The notes under the pieces: model-generated
Seen by the model: only the letters and a program-made list of their open reading frames with translations
Databases searched by the model: none
Told to the model about the DNA's origin: nothing
Shown here: piece after piece, positions 17,637-25,377 of the stretch
Position numbering within the stretch: the stretch's first letter is position 1
Layout of the letters: each line of letters starts with the position of its first letter
DNA from: Synergistaceae bacterium
GTDB taxonomy: Bacteria; Synergistota; Synergistia; Synergistales; Synergistaceae
Direction: 5' to 3'
Length of the DNA: 64,000 nucleotides
NCBI GenBank assembly: GCA_030533085.1
Contig: JAUNJZ010000009.1
Span: forward strand, 1-64,000
Translations under genes and position numbers: made by a program

Positions 17637-18410
17637 TTAAATACATGTGTGCCCACCATCAACAATAACATCAGACCCAGTTGTAAAGCTACTGGCATCA
17701 CTTGCCAAGTATATAAGAGCGCTTTGCAACTCCTCCGGATTACCCAGACGCCCCAGCGCAGTACGTTGAGTCCATATTTCGAAGAATTCATTTCCTTTAC
17801 AGTCATGGTCGAGCATTTCCGTATGCATGCTACCAGGACTTATGGAATTCACCCTGATGTTATATGGTCCCCACTCCCTAGCTACTGCCCTTGTAAAATT
17901 TAGCACGGCACTTTTGGCTGCACAGTAAGAACAGCTAGGTGAGTAGGCGGCGACATGGCCGTTCATTGACGAGATCGTAATGATAGATCCTTTTTTACGG
18001 GGGATCATAAGCCTTGCAGCGCCTCTAGCTGTTAAGAACACGCCTTCAACATCGACTGCGAATGTTTTCTTCCAATCTGCTAGAGGCATCTCATGGGCTA
18101 TGCCAGGGATGAAAACTCCGGCGTTGGCAACGCATATATCTAAAAAACGGAAAGCATTCTCAACCTCTTTGAACATTGTATCAACAGAAGCTTCATTTGT
18201 AACATCCACATACATTGGTAAAGTCTCTACCTTGCAATTAGCAGAAATCTCTTCAGCCACTATTTTTGCATTTTTAAGTCTAATATCTGCTACACAAACA
18301 TTTGCACCAGCTTCTGCTAAAGCGTGACAGAATATCCTTCCTAACCCTTGCCCTCCGCCAGTAACAAGTGCAGTCTTACCTTGTAGGTTTAATCTCTCAA
18401 TGATGCCCAT
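17637..18410 (-). CDS. SDR-family NAD(P)-dependent oxidoreductase, copy 1
   Basis: 257 residues, classical short-chain dehydrogenase. The cofactor motif T-G-G-G-Q-G-L-G is at 17-24, N-A-G at 96-98, catalytic Ser near 147 and Y-C-A-A-K (Y162, K166). It interconverts an alcohol and a ketone with NAD(H) or NADP(H). GAGGGG lies before the ATG, and it follows copy 2 by 22 bases. Only about a third of its residues match that neighbour, so the two probably act on different substrates or in opposite directions. In context it may supply or consume the keto compound handled by the decarboxylase-fold proteins. Confidence 0.9.
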   Translation of the reverse strand: MGIIERLNLQGKTALVTGGGQGLGRIFCHALAEAGANVCVADIRLKNAKIVAEEISANCKVETLPMYVDVTNEASVDTMFKEVENAFRFLDICVANAGVFIPGIAHEMPLADWKKTFAVDVEGVFLTARGAARLMIPRKKGSIITISSMNGHVAAYSPSCSYCAAKSAVLNFTRAVAREWGPYNIRVNSISPGSMHTEMLDHDCKGNEFFEIWTQRTALGRLGNPEELQSALIYLASDASSFTTGSDVIVDGGHTCI

Positions 18411-18432
18411 TTATTGACCCCTCTGCAAGCTC

Positions 18433-19248
18433 TTATTTTTTAGCATCTAACTTTGAATATGAATCCCACACAATCGTGTTTCCGCCATCAACGACCAATT
18501 CATGTCCATTGACATAGTCGGCGTCAGAAGATACGAGAAAGGCAACTGCATTGGCAATGTCTCTTGCCTCTCCAAGGCGGCCAGAGGGTGTGTCAGCAAT
18601 ATAGGCAGCTTCTCTTTCTTCTTGCCTGTTGAAGCGTTGCATAGAAGTGCGGGTCCAGCCAGGTGCTACCGCATTCACATTGATCCCGTAAGGGCCATAG
18701 TCTACAGCCATCTCTCTGGTTAATCCCGCCACGGCTGCCTTTGCTGCACAATATGCAGGTTGCCCACCGCAGCCTCGAAAAGCTGCAATTGACGAAGTGT
18801 TAACTATTTTCCCGCCAGTCCCTTGAGCAAGCATGATGCGACCTGCCTCTTGGCAACAATACCATGTTCCAACAAAGGTCACATTCATTACTGCTTCAAA
18901 CTCTGTGTCTGTTCTTTCATGCACCTTTGCGGAGCCTCGCGCATTTCCAGCGATGTTACAAACTATGTCAAGATGACCGTACTTATCCAGTGCAACTTTG
19001 AATGCATTCTGAACCTGAGCTTTATTTGAAACATCACATTGAACAAATATGGCATCTCCACATTTTGCGTTGATTAAATCCACAGTTGTTTTGTCAGCAT
19101 CAGACTCATAACCTCCCCTGTTTGCAATCTTTGATAAATCACAAGCCACAACCCTTGCTCCATCGGAAGCTAACCTCAATGCCACGGCTCTTCCAATACC
19201 AGAACTTGCGCCAGTTACAAGTGCAACTTTACCTTTTAAATCTGCCAC
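18433..19248 (-). CDS. SDR-family NAD(P)-dependent oxidoreductase, copy 2
   Basis: 271 residues. Cofactor motif T-G-A-S-S-G-I-G at 12-19, N-I-A-G near 98-101, catalytic Ser near 152 and Y-C-A-A-K (Y166, K170). An acidic residue after the second strand (A-C-D-L) favours NAD over NADP. The start is a GTG with GGGAGG nine bases upstream. The protein resembles the 3-oxoacyl-reductase/cyclitol-dehydrogenase branch of SDRs but no close function is recognisable. It lies 48 bases after the transporter gene in the same AT-rich cluster. Confidence 0.9.
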   Translation of the reverse strand: MADLKGKVALVTGASSGIGRAVALRLASDGARVVACDLSKIANRGGYESDADKTTVDLINAKCGDAIFVQCDVSNKAQVQNAFKVALDKYGHLDIVCNIAGNARGSAKVHERTDTEFEAVMNVTFVGTWYCCQEAGRIMLAQGTGGKIVNTSSIAAFRGCGGQPAYCAAKAAVAGLTREMAVDYGPYGINVNAVAPGWTRTSMQRFNRQEEREAAYIADTPSGRLGEARDIANAVAFLVSSDADYVNGHELVVDGGNTIVWDSYSKLDAKK

Positions 19249-19296
19249 AGTAATAGACCTCCCTTTCGTAAATTTAAGTTTTCTTACGCTATTTAG

Positions 19297-20871
19297 CTAA
19301 TTGCTAGTCGTCTCTGTGTTTCCCTTATACTCCACAGCATCATATTTTCCGGAAAGCATCATGGTAATTGCAATGATAAGCAGAACCATCAAAACATAGA
19401 ATGGCAAGCCGCAAGCGGCGCTCATGCTTTCAAGTGCTTTTGTTCCAGCATTTCCTAGAACAAAGAGGCATATTAGTGTCAGGGCGCAAATAACAACGGC
19501 CCAGAAGAAACGAAGGTATATGTCTGCCCCCTTCTCATTTTCATCAACAGTCTTTGAAGTAAGAGAAGCAATGGAGAATGTCATGTTATCTGTCATGGTG
19601 GTGAATGAAATCAACAGTGTGAACAACAACGTTATTCCTCCAAGACTACCAAGAGGGAATCGTTCGAGCAAGTGATAGACGGACATTGGCACGCCAACCT
19701 TGTTTAGCAAATCCATCATTTTTGCCCCCTCGAAAGCATCCAGCCAAATCGCGTTTCCACCCAGCGCCACAAACATTACCACAACCCACAGTGTTGGCGG
19801 AATGAGACTTAAAAGCAACATCTGGCGATATGTACGTCCTCTGGAAATCGTAACGAAGAACATGGATGTAACTGGGGTGTATACACAGGCCCAAACAAAA
19901 AACAGCGCAGACCAGTTCGTTGACCAGCCCTTATCAATGTTGAAAGGGTCAACATTTGTCATCATAGGGATAAAATTAGTAAACATGTCTCCCACTGCTT
20001 CCACATATAATCCTATTAAAAACTTAGTGGGTCCTGCAATGAAAAGGAAAAGAAACAATGCTATATAAAAATAGCCATTTAAGTCTGCTAATACTGTTAT
20101 GCCTTTTTTAATACCCCGAATGGAAGAGCATGTAAATACTGCAGAGATGAGCACAACAATCCAGAAATATACCATATTATTGGGTTTAATTCCAAATACA
20201 TATTCAACTCCTCCGGCCATTTGCATTGCACCAAAACCAAAGGACGTTACTATACCGCCAATTAAGGAGACAACGCAAACAATATCCACAACGCGCCCTG
20301 GCCACTTAAAAGTATATGCCTTTAGCAAAGGGTAAAGAGCAGAGCTTGGCTTGAATGGAAGACCTCTGTCAAAACACATATACCCGATTCCAACACTCCA
20401 AAGTGCAATACAGGCGAAAAATACATATGCCCAGTGAGTTGTGGCAAACCCAATAGCTGCAGAAGCTGCGGCAGGGGAAAGCGCGGCATTGCCAAATAAT
20501 GCTGGAGGATAATAGTAATGATATAGAGGCTCTGCTACTCCCCAAAACAGTATGCCTGAGCCGATAGAACCAGTTATTATCACCGCAAGATAAGAATATA
20601 TACCAACTACAGGTTTTTTGTACTTATCTCCTCCAACAATCCTGCTGGCAAAAGGCGTACATGCAAAAGCGTAAGTTGCAATTATAATTGCGCCAGAGAC
20701 AGGCAAGTAAAACCATGTAAACTGGCCTAAACAGAAACTTACAACAACTTTTGAACAATCAATAAATAGCTGCTCAAAAAATATCCCTACAAAAACCACA
20801 ACTCCAAGAATTGACACTATTGGATAAAATGTCTTAGTATCAACTCCATTCAAAAAATTAGCTTTCTGCAT
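19297..20871 (-). CDS. BCCT-family transporter with atypical substrate box
   Basis: 524 residues with about twelve membrane helices. The family motif I-S-R-G-R-T-Y-R follows helix 8, marking a betaine/carnitine/choline transporter. Aligned by eye to BetP, the helix-8 aromatic cluster (W-A-W-W-I-S-W-S-P) is W-x-A-x-x-Y here, and in helix 4 only one of the three box aromatics is kept (T-H-W-A-Y-V-F-F-A). The cargo or mode (symport or antiport) may therefore differ. The ATG at 20871 has AGAGG eight bases upstream. It is the first gene of the cluster, divergent from a LysR gene. Confidence 0.9.
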   Translation of the reverse strand: MQKANFLNGVDTKTFYPIVSILGVVVFVGIFFEQLFIDCSKVVVSFCLGQFTWFYLPVSGAIIIATYAFACTPFASRIVGGDKYKKPVVGIYSYLAVIITGSIGSGILFWGVAEPLYHYYYPPALFGNAALSPAAASAAIGFATTHWAYVFFACIALWSVGIGYMCFDRGLPFKPSSALYPLLKAYTFKWPGRVVDIVCVVSLIGGIVTSFGFGAMQMAGGVEYVFGIKPNNMVYFWIVVLISAVFTCSSIRGIKKGITVLADLNGYFYIALFLFLFIAGPTKFLIGLYVEAVGDMFTNFIPMMTNVDPFNIDKGWSTNWSALFFVWACVYTPVTSMFFVTISRGRTYRQMLLLSLIPPTLWVVVMFVALGGNAIWLDAFEGAKMMDLLNKVGVPMSVYHLLERFPLGSLGGITLLFTLLISFTTMTDNMTFSIASLTSKTVDENEKGADIYLRFFWAVVICALTLICLFVLGNAGTKALESMSAACGLPFYVLMVLLIIAITMMLSGKYDAVEYKGNTETTSN

Positions 20872-21009
20872 CACAGTCACCTCTTCATAATATTTTTAAT
20901 TATTTGTTGCCATTTGAACTTGCCAATACTGAAAAGTTTTTTGCGAAACATTTTTCAGATCAATTTTTTATCACCTCCTAAAACAGCTCTGGATTTTGCG
21001 TAAATACCC

Positions 21010-21024
21010 TTATAGCATTTATAA
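21010..21024. promoter_or_regulatory. LysR-type box in the divergent transporter/regulator promoter
   Basis: TTATA-GCATT-TATAA is a perfect five-base inverted repeat with T-N11-A spacing, 38 bases upstream of the LysR start and 138 bases upstream of the transporter start. That is a usual place for a LysR autoregulatory site. Confidence 0.4.
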
Positions 21025-21062
21025 TTAAGTAAATTACAACTACAAGAGGGGGGAAGTTACGC

Positions 21063-21956
21063 ATGGAAAATTTACGCTACAAGGCATTTGTCCGTTCCGT
21101 AGAGACAGGAAGCTTTACTAAAGCAGCAAGTAATATGAGCTATACACCAGCCGGGGTCTTTCGACTTGTTAATGCTTTCGAAGATGAAATTGGCATTCAA
21201 CTGTTTATCAGGGACAACACGGGTGTGCGTTTAACAAAAGAGGGAAGTTTGATATACCAGCAAGTCAAAAAAGTGCAATTTCAAGAAAATAATCTGCTTA
21301 CATTGATTAACGATATTAAAGGAATAACAACAGGTGAGATAACAATAGGAGCTTATTCAAGTATCGCAGTCTGTTGGTTGCCTAGTATTATCAAACGTTT
21401 CAATGATCGTTTCCCTTCTGTTATACTTCACATCTGGGAAAGTGCAAATTATGAAGAACTTTATGGTTGGCTTGAAAGTAATATTATCGATATATGTTTT
21501 TTTAGTCGCGGAGAACTTGACCAATTTTTTGACTGGATTCCACTGAGTGACGATCCTTTGTTAGCAATTCTGCCACAGTCTCATCCGTATGCACAAAGCG
21601 CATCGTTTCCCATTGAACGTTTTAAGGAAGAAAAGCTAATAGTGCAAAGCAATGGGAATGATGATTTGGTTATTAACATCTTGCAAAGACATGATGTCTT
21701 ACCACAGATTACCCACACAACCCTGAGTAGCCTTGCCGCCCTAAGCCTTGTAGAAAAGGGACTTGGCGTATGTCTGATGAATAAGCTCTTTATTCAAAAA
21801 CAGTCTTTTAATGTGCAGGCAATTCCATTGCTCCCTCCTCAGTTTATAACCATGGGCATAGCAGTAACAAATTTAGAAACAGCTTCACCTTCGGTAAGAA
21901 AATTTATACAGGTTGCTCGTGAAACACTACATGCGGAAAAAGTGGAGGGAATTTGA
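21063..21956 (+). CDS. LysR-family regulator of the decarboxylase/BCCT cluster
   Basis: 297 residues: winged helix-turn-helix at about 1-60 (F-T-K-A-A-S-N-M-S-Y-T-P-A-G) and a LysR effector domain with I-G-A-Y-S-S-I-A-V-C-W-L-P near residue 97. GAGGGG precedes the ATG. It is transcribed away from the BCCT transporter across a 190-base gap, the classical layout of a LysR regulator and its target. It is as AT-rich as the cluster and probably arrived with it. The inducer would be predicted to be the transported compound. Confidence 0.9.
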   Translation: MENLRYKAFVRSVETGSFTKAASNMSYTPAGVFRLVNAFEDEIGIQLFIRDNTGVRLTKEGSLIYQQVKKVQFQENNLLTLINDIKGITTGEITIGAYSSIAVCWLPSIIKRFNDRFPSVILHIWESANYEELYGWLESNIIDICFFSRGELDQFFDWIPLSDDPLLAILPQSHPYAQSASFPIERFKEEKLIVQSNGNDDLVINILQRHDVLPQITHTTLSSLAALSLVEKGLGVCLMNKLFIQKQSFNVQAIPLLPPQFITMGIAVTNLETASPSVRKFIQVARETLHAEKVEGI

Positions 21957-22602
21957 TGTAAAAAATTAACGTAAATATCTATGTTTTTCGATTATTGTGA
22001 AACAAGATGTTTTTGCGTGCCTCCTTTCCTGCTTGGATATAGTTTCAGCATGCCCCTATTCACTGACATATTGCAGACAAATATTCTTCCATTCATATCA
22101 AGAAATTATTTCAAGAACATATTGTACGCTAACAACCGCATTGAAACACAAACAACCTAAGAAATTAAATCAAATATTTAATTTTCATAGTACGTGTCAA
22201 TATAATTAATTTTGCATATACTATTATTGTTTACACAAATACATATTGTATAAACAACAACTATTTTCTTTTACAATTTTAGAATACATGCATATGAATA
22301 TTCTGTAAATTGATATCTTGATAAGGTTGCTTTTACAAAATATTAAAATGATGGCTACTCTCGCCTTTGATACATTCCAGCATAAAAAATTTCCTAAAGC
22401 CGTGCTGTTAAGACATTATGGGGTCTTTAGTCTTTTCGTGAAAGAGAGTTTCTTTTTATGCAATTTCGGTTTCCTGTTATTACTGGTTTGATAGCCTGTC
22501 CTGAAGTCGAATCTTCCGCCGCCTTCTGGGAAAAATCAAAAGGCGCGCTTCGGGTGATATAATGAATCCGCTGTCATTTTGTCGGGGGAATGGAGTGTCG
22601 TC
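21957..22602. other. AT-rich gap, no gene seen
   Basis: 646 bases, very AT-rich to about 22480 and then abruptly GC-rich. Short frames here have no ribosome site or recognisable similarity. The composition step near 22480 marks the right limit of the AT-rich island. Confidence 0.6.
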
Positions 22603-23331
22603 ATGGAGGATAATAAGGAAACGAACGCGCGCGGATTTTTCAACGGCGTGAAGAAGAGTCTGCCCATCGTTATCGGCATCGTGCCCAGCGGAGTGGCCTT
22701 CGGGATACTGGCTAAGACCGCGGGGCTGACGCTGTGGGAGAGCCTTTTCATGTCGGCGGTCGTATTTGCCGGCGCAAGCCAGTTCGCGGCGCTTAATCTG
22801 ATGATGATAGGGGCCTCCGCCGCCGATATAATAATTACCACCGCGCTGCTCAACGCCCGCCATATCATGATGGCCTCCTCGCTTTCGCGCCGTCTCGCTC
22901 CCGGCCTCGGCACTCCGGCGAAGATCCCCCTCTTCCTCACCCTGACCGACGAGAGCTTCAGCATCGCGTCGCTGCAAAGAGAGAGGCTGATTGCAGGCAG
23001 CTTTATATACGGACTTCAATTCCCGCTCTATCTTAGCTGGAGCGCGACGACGCTCTGCGGCTATCTGGGGACTTCCGTAATGCCGCAAACGGTGCGGGAC
23101 AGCATGGGCATCGCCATCTACGCGCTCTTTATAGCGCTCATCATCCCGGCGACGCGCAAAAGCCGCGCCGCACTCACCGTTACGCTGGCGGCAATGGCGC
23201 TCTCCGCCCTCTTTAAGTTCACGCCGGGCCTATCGCAGATAAACCGCGGCGTCGCGATAATAATATCGGCCGGCGGCTCGGCTCTGCTCGGCGCGCTGCT
23301 CTATCCGACCGCAGAAAAGGAGGGCGAATGA
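22603..23331 (+). CDS. azlC: AzlC-family permease, large subunit of a branched-chain amino acid exporter
   Basis: 242 residues with about eight hydrophobic helices. The AzlC signature regions G-I-V-P-S-G-V-A-F-G-I-L near the N-terminus and V-F-A-G-A-S-Q-F-A-A-L after helix 2 are plain, as is L-T-D-E-S-F near residue 120. With AzlD it forms an inner-membrane exporter of branched-chain or related amino acids. The ATG at 22603 is preferred, with GGAG seven bases upstream, over a TTG eight codons earlier. Its stop overlaps the AzlD start by four bases. Confidence 0.92.
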   Translation: MEDNKETNARGFFNGVKKSLPIVIGIVPSGVAFGILAKTAGLTLWESLFMSAVVFAGASQFAALNLMMIGASAADIIITTALLNARHIMMASSLSRRLAPGLGTPAKIPLFLTLTDESFSIASLQRERLIAGSFIYGLQFPLYLSWSATTLCGYLGTSVMPQTVRDSMGIAIYALFIALIIPATRKSRAALTVTLAAMALSALFKFTPGLSQINRGVAIIISAGGSALLGALLYPTAEKEGE

Positions 23332-23636
23332 TGCCTGAGATAATTTACATATCCATCCTGATGATGCTCGTTACCGCGCCTTCGCGGCTGCTGCCCCCCT
23401 TCCTGCTTGCGGGGCGCAGGCTGCCGCCGCTTCTGGTCTCCGTGCTGAATTATATTCCCTTCGCGGTGATCGGTTCGATGATTTTTCCTGACAGCTTCAG
23501 CGCGACCGGCAGCTTTTACAGCTCCGCCGCCGGTACGATAGCGGCCTTTGTCATGGGCTGGTACAACGGAAATATTCTTGTCGTCCTCGCCTCCTCGATA
23601 GCCGCCGCATTCATCGCCGCACAGCTCGGCTTCTAG
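23328..23636 (+). CDS. azlD: AzlD-family small subunit of the amino acid exporter
   Basis: 102 residues with three or four membrane helices and the short AzlD pattern (T-A-P-S-R-L-L-P-P near residue 20, Y-I-P-F-A-V-I-G in the middle). The start overlaps the azlC stop in an ATGA arrangement, so the two are translationally coupled. In an amino-acid-fermenting cell, export of surplus or unusual amino acids is a sensible role, but the substrate is not visible in the sequence. Confidence 0.9.
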   Translation: MMPEIIYISILMMLVTAPSRLLPPFLLAGRRLPPLLVSVLNYIPFAVIGSMIFPDSFSATGSFYSSAAGTIAAFVMGWYNGNILVVLASSIAAAFIAAQLGF

Positions 23637-23673
23637 CGCGCGCCCGCCTGCTGCTCAAAAATATATAAAACAC

Positions 23674-23716
23674 GTGCATATGCACATTGACAAGCGTGCA
23701 TATGCACAATTATAAT
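23674..23716 (+). promoter_or_regulatory. Promoter with two identical 12-bp palindromic operators
   Basis: TTGACA (23687-23692) and TATAAT (23711-23716) are both perfect and 18 bases apart. The palindrome GTGCATATGCAC occurs twice, at 23674-23685 (abutting the -35 box) and 23696-23707 (filling the spacer), 22 bases apart centre to centre, so both sit on the same helix face. A protein bound there would block RNA polymerase. The likely ligand is the DNA-binding product of the gene that starts 33 bases downstream. Confidence 0.8.
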
Positions 23717-23748
23717 ATTCTCAGTAAGAACGGCTGGGAGTGATGACG

Positions 23749-24546
23749 ATGGCCGGAACGACAAAATGCCGCAGGGTATGCTGCGCTCCGTCGGCTTTGC
23801 GCTTCATGCCGGAAGAGGCCGCGGAGATAGTGGAGCTTTCGCTTGAAGAGCTGGAGAGCCTGCGCCTCTGCGACCTCGAAGGACTGGAGCAGGAGACGGC
23901 GGCACGCTCCATGGAGGTATCGCGCGGCACGCTGCAGCGCATTCTGTATTCCGCGCGCGGCAAGGTGGCTGAGGCGCTCTGCGCCGGCAAAGGCATACAT
24001 ATCAGCGGCGGCAACTACGAGCTGGCGGAAAAATGGTGCGGAGGGCGGGCAAAATGCCGCCGCTGCCGTTTCACCGGCAGCCCGGGCGGAGATATTGGCG
24101 GAGATGTGATCACAGAAAAGGAAAGGACGGAAGAAAAGATGAAAGATGGAATCATCGCGGTAACTGAGGAAAATGGGGAGATTTTTCAGCACTTCGGACA
24201 TACGCGCTACTTCGCGCTCTATGAAATTAAGGATGGCGCCGTAGCCTCGCGCCGCATAATCGACGCGGCCGGCAGCGGACACTCGGCGCTCGGCGGTTTC
24301 CTGCGCGCGAACGGCGTGAATCTGCTGATATGCGGAGGCATCGGCGGCGGCGCGAAGAATGTCCTCGCGGAGGCCGGCATAGAGCTTATATCAGGCGTAA
24401 GCGGAGCCATCGACGACGCTGTGAAAAACTTCCTTGCAGGCGAGCTGAAAGACGACCCGGCGGCGGAGTGCGACCACCATCATCACGAGGAGCTTTCCGG
24501 CAGCTGCCACGGCTGCGGAGAGGGCAATGCGCACAGCTGCCACTAA
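23749..24546 (+). CDS. DUF134 HTH regulator fused to a NifX/NifB-type iron-molybdenum cofactor-binding domain
   Basis: 265 residues. Residues 1-95 are a DUF134 domain with clustered cysteines (C-R-R-V-C-C) and a sigma-factor-like helix-turn-helix (E-T-A-A-R-S-M-E-V-S-R-G-T-L). Four further cysteines (W-C-G-G-R-A-K-C-R-R-C) lie in the linker. Residues 135-240 are a dinitrogenase-cofactor-type domain (F-Q-H-F-G-H-T-R-Y-F). The tail is His/Cys-rich (D-H-H-H-H, C-H-G-C). GGGAG lies eight bases before the ATG at 23749. It is probably a metal- or Fe-S-responsive autoregulator; no nitrogenase genes are near. Confidence 0.88.
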   Translation: MAGTTKCRRVCCAPSALRFMPEEAAEIVELSLEELESLRLCDLEGLEQETAARSMEVSRGTLQRILYSARGKVAEALCAGKGIHISGGNYELAEKWCGGRAKCRRCRFTGSPGGDIGGDVITEKERTEEKMKDGIIAVTEENGEIFQHFGHTRYFALYEIKDGAVASRRIIDAAGSGHSALGGFLRANGVNLLICGGIGGGAKNVLAEAGIELISGVSGAIDDAVKNFLAGELKDDPAAECDHHHHEELSGSCHGCGEGNAHSCH

Positions 24547-24711
24547 GCGGCAGTCGATTAAATAATATCTGTATATAGATATTGCAATCGCGGCTGCTTA
24601 AAGCGGCGGAGAGCCGTATCTTTACACAATATCGACCTTTTAAGCCGAGGGGCTGAAAGGGCCGGCGCGCCTCTATGTGCCTTTGCCTGTCAGTCCCCCG
24701 GCTGTTTTTTA

Positions 24712-24740
24712 TTGACCATTCACGAATGATCGTTTATTAT
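24712..24740 (+). promoter_or_regulatory. Promoter and operator of the TetR gene
   Basis: TTGACC (24712-24717) and TATTAT (24735-24740) are 17 bases apart. The spacer contains ACGAATGATCGT (24722-24733), which recurs with small changes before the flavin oxidoreductase gene. The -10 box ends six bases before the ATG, implying a leaderless transcript. Confidence 0.65.
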
Positions 24741-24746
24741 TCCCTC

Positions 24747-25319
24747 ATGAGACAGAGAGATGAGAACAAAAGAGAGGCAATATTTGAGGCGACTGTCGGG
24801 CTGTTGAACGAAGTCGGCTACGACGGCGTCTCCATGTCAAAGATAGCGGCGGCGGCCGGCGTGTCGCCTTCGACGATTTATGTCTATTTTGACAACAAGG
24901 ACGATATGCTGAAAAAGGTCTACCTCGACGTTAAAAAGAAGCTGTTCTGCGCGATGACTCGCGGGCTGACGGCTGACATGCCGGTGCGGAGCGCGGTGTC
25001 GCTTATCTGCCATAATCTTCTGGATTTCATGCGGGGAAACGAAGGCTATCTCCTATTCCTTGAACAGTCGGCCGGTTCGCCGCGTATTGACGCGCTGTGG
25101 CAGGACGAAGTAAAGAGCCTTTTCGAGCCGATATTCGCCCTCTTTGAGCGTGGAGCGGCGGAGGGCGTGCTGAAAAAGGCGCCGCCGCTGCTGCTTTGCA
25201 GCTTCTGCTTTCATCCGGTCGCGCAGATATATAAACAGCAGTGCCGCTCGCGCTTTGCTGTCAGCGGGCTTGATTATGAGCTTGTCTTTCGTATGTGCTG
25301 GGACGCGGTTAGGGCGTAG
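24747..25319 (+). CDS. TetR/AcrR-family repressor
   Basis: 190 residues: an N-terminal TetR helix-turn-helix (I-F-E-A-T-V-G-L-L-N-E-V-G-Y near residue 12, S-P-S-T-I-Y-V-Y-F-D-N-K-D as recognition helix) and a helical ligand domain. The ATG at 24747 is the first plausible start; earlier ATGs lie within or upstream of the -35/-10 elements. No Shine-Dalgarno is present, in keeping with leaderless translation. It is likely an autorepressor that also controls the flavin oxidoreductase next door. Confidence 0.9.
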   Translation: MRQRDENKREAIFEATVGLLNEVGYDGVSMSKIAAAAGVSPSTIYVYFDNKDDMLKKVYLDVKKKLFCAMTRGLTADMPVRSAVSLICHNLLDFMRGNEGYLLFLEQSAGSPRIDALWQDEVKSLFEPIFALFERGAAEGVLKKAPPLLLCSFCFHPVAQIYKQQCRSRFAVSGLDYELVFRMCWDAVRA

Positions 25320-25340
25320 TTTTCTTTGTCTGTTTATAAA

Positions 25341-25350
25341 CGAATGTTCG
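25341..25350. promoter_or_regulatory. Second copy of the TetR operator
   Basis: CGAATGTTCG is palindromic except at its centre and matches the site in the TetR promoter within the shared consensus ACGAATGWTCGKTTA. It lies 28 bases upstream of the oxidoreductase start. Confidence 0.55.
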
Positions 25351-25377
25351 GTTAATAAAGAAAAGGGAGGAATGGAA

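Noticed and set aside
21997-22209. 70-residue frame downstream of the LysR gene
   Set aside because: It is AT-rich, lacks a ribosome site and shows no motif; such frames arise by chance in this composition.
24546-24610. Terminator after the DUF134-NifX gene
   Set aside because: The partial complementarity around 24545-24600 has several mismatches and no T-run.
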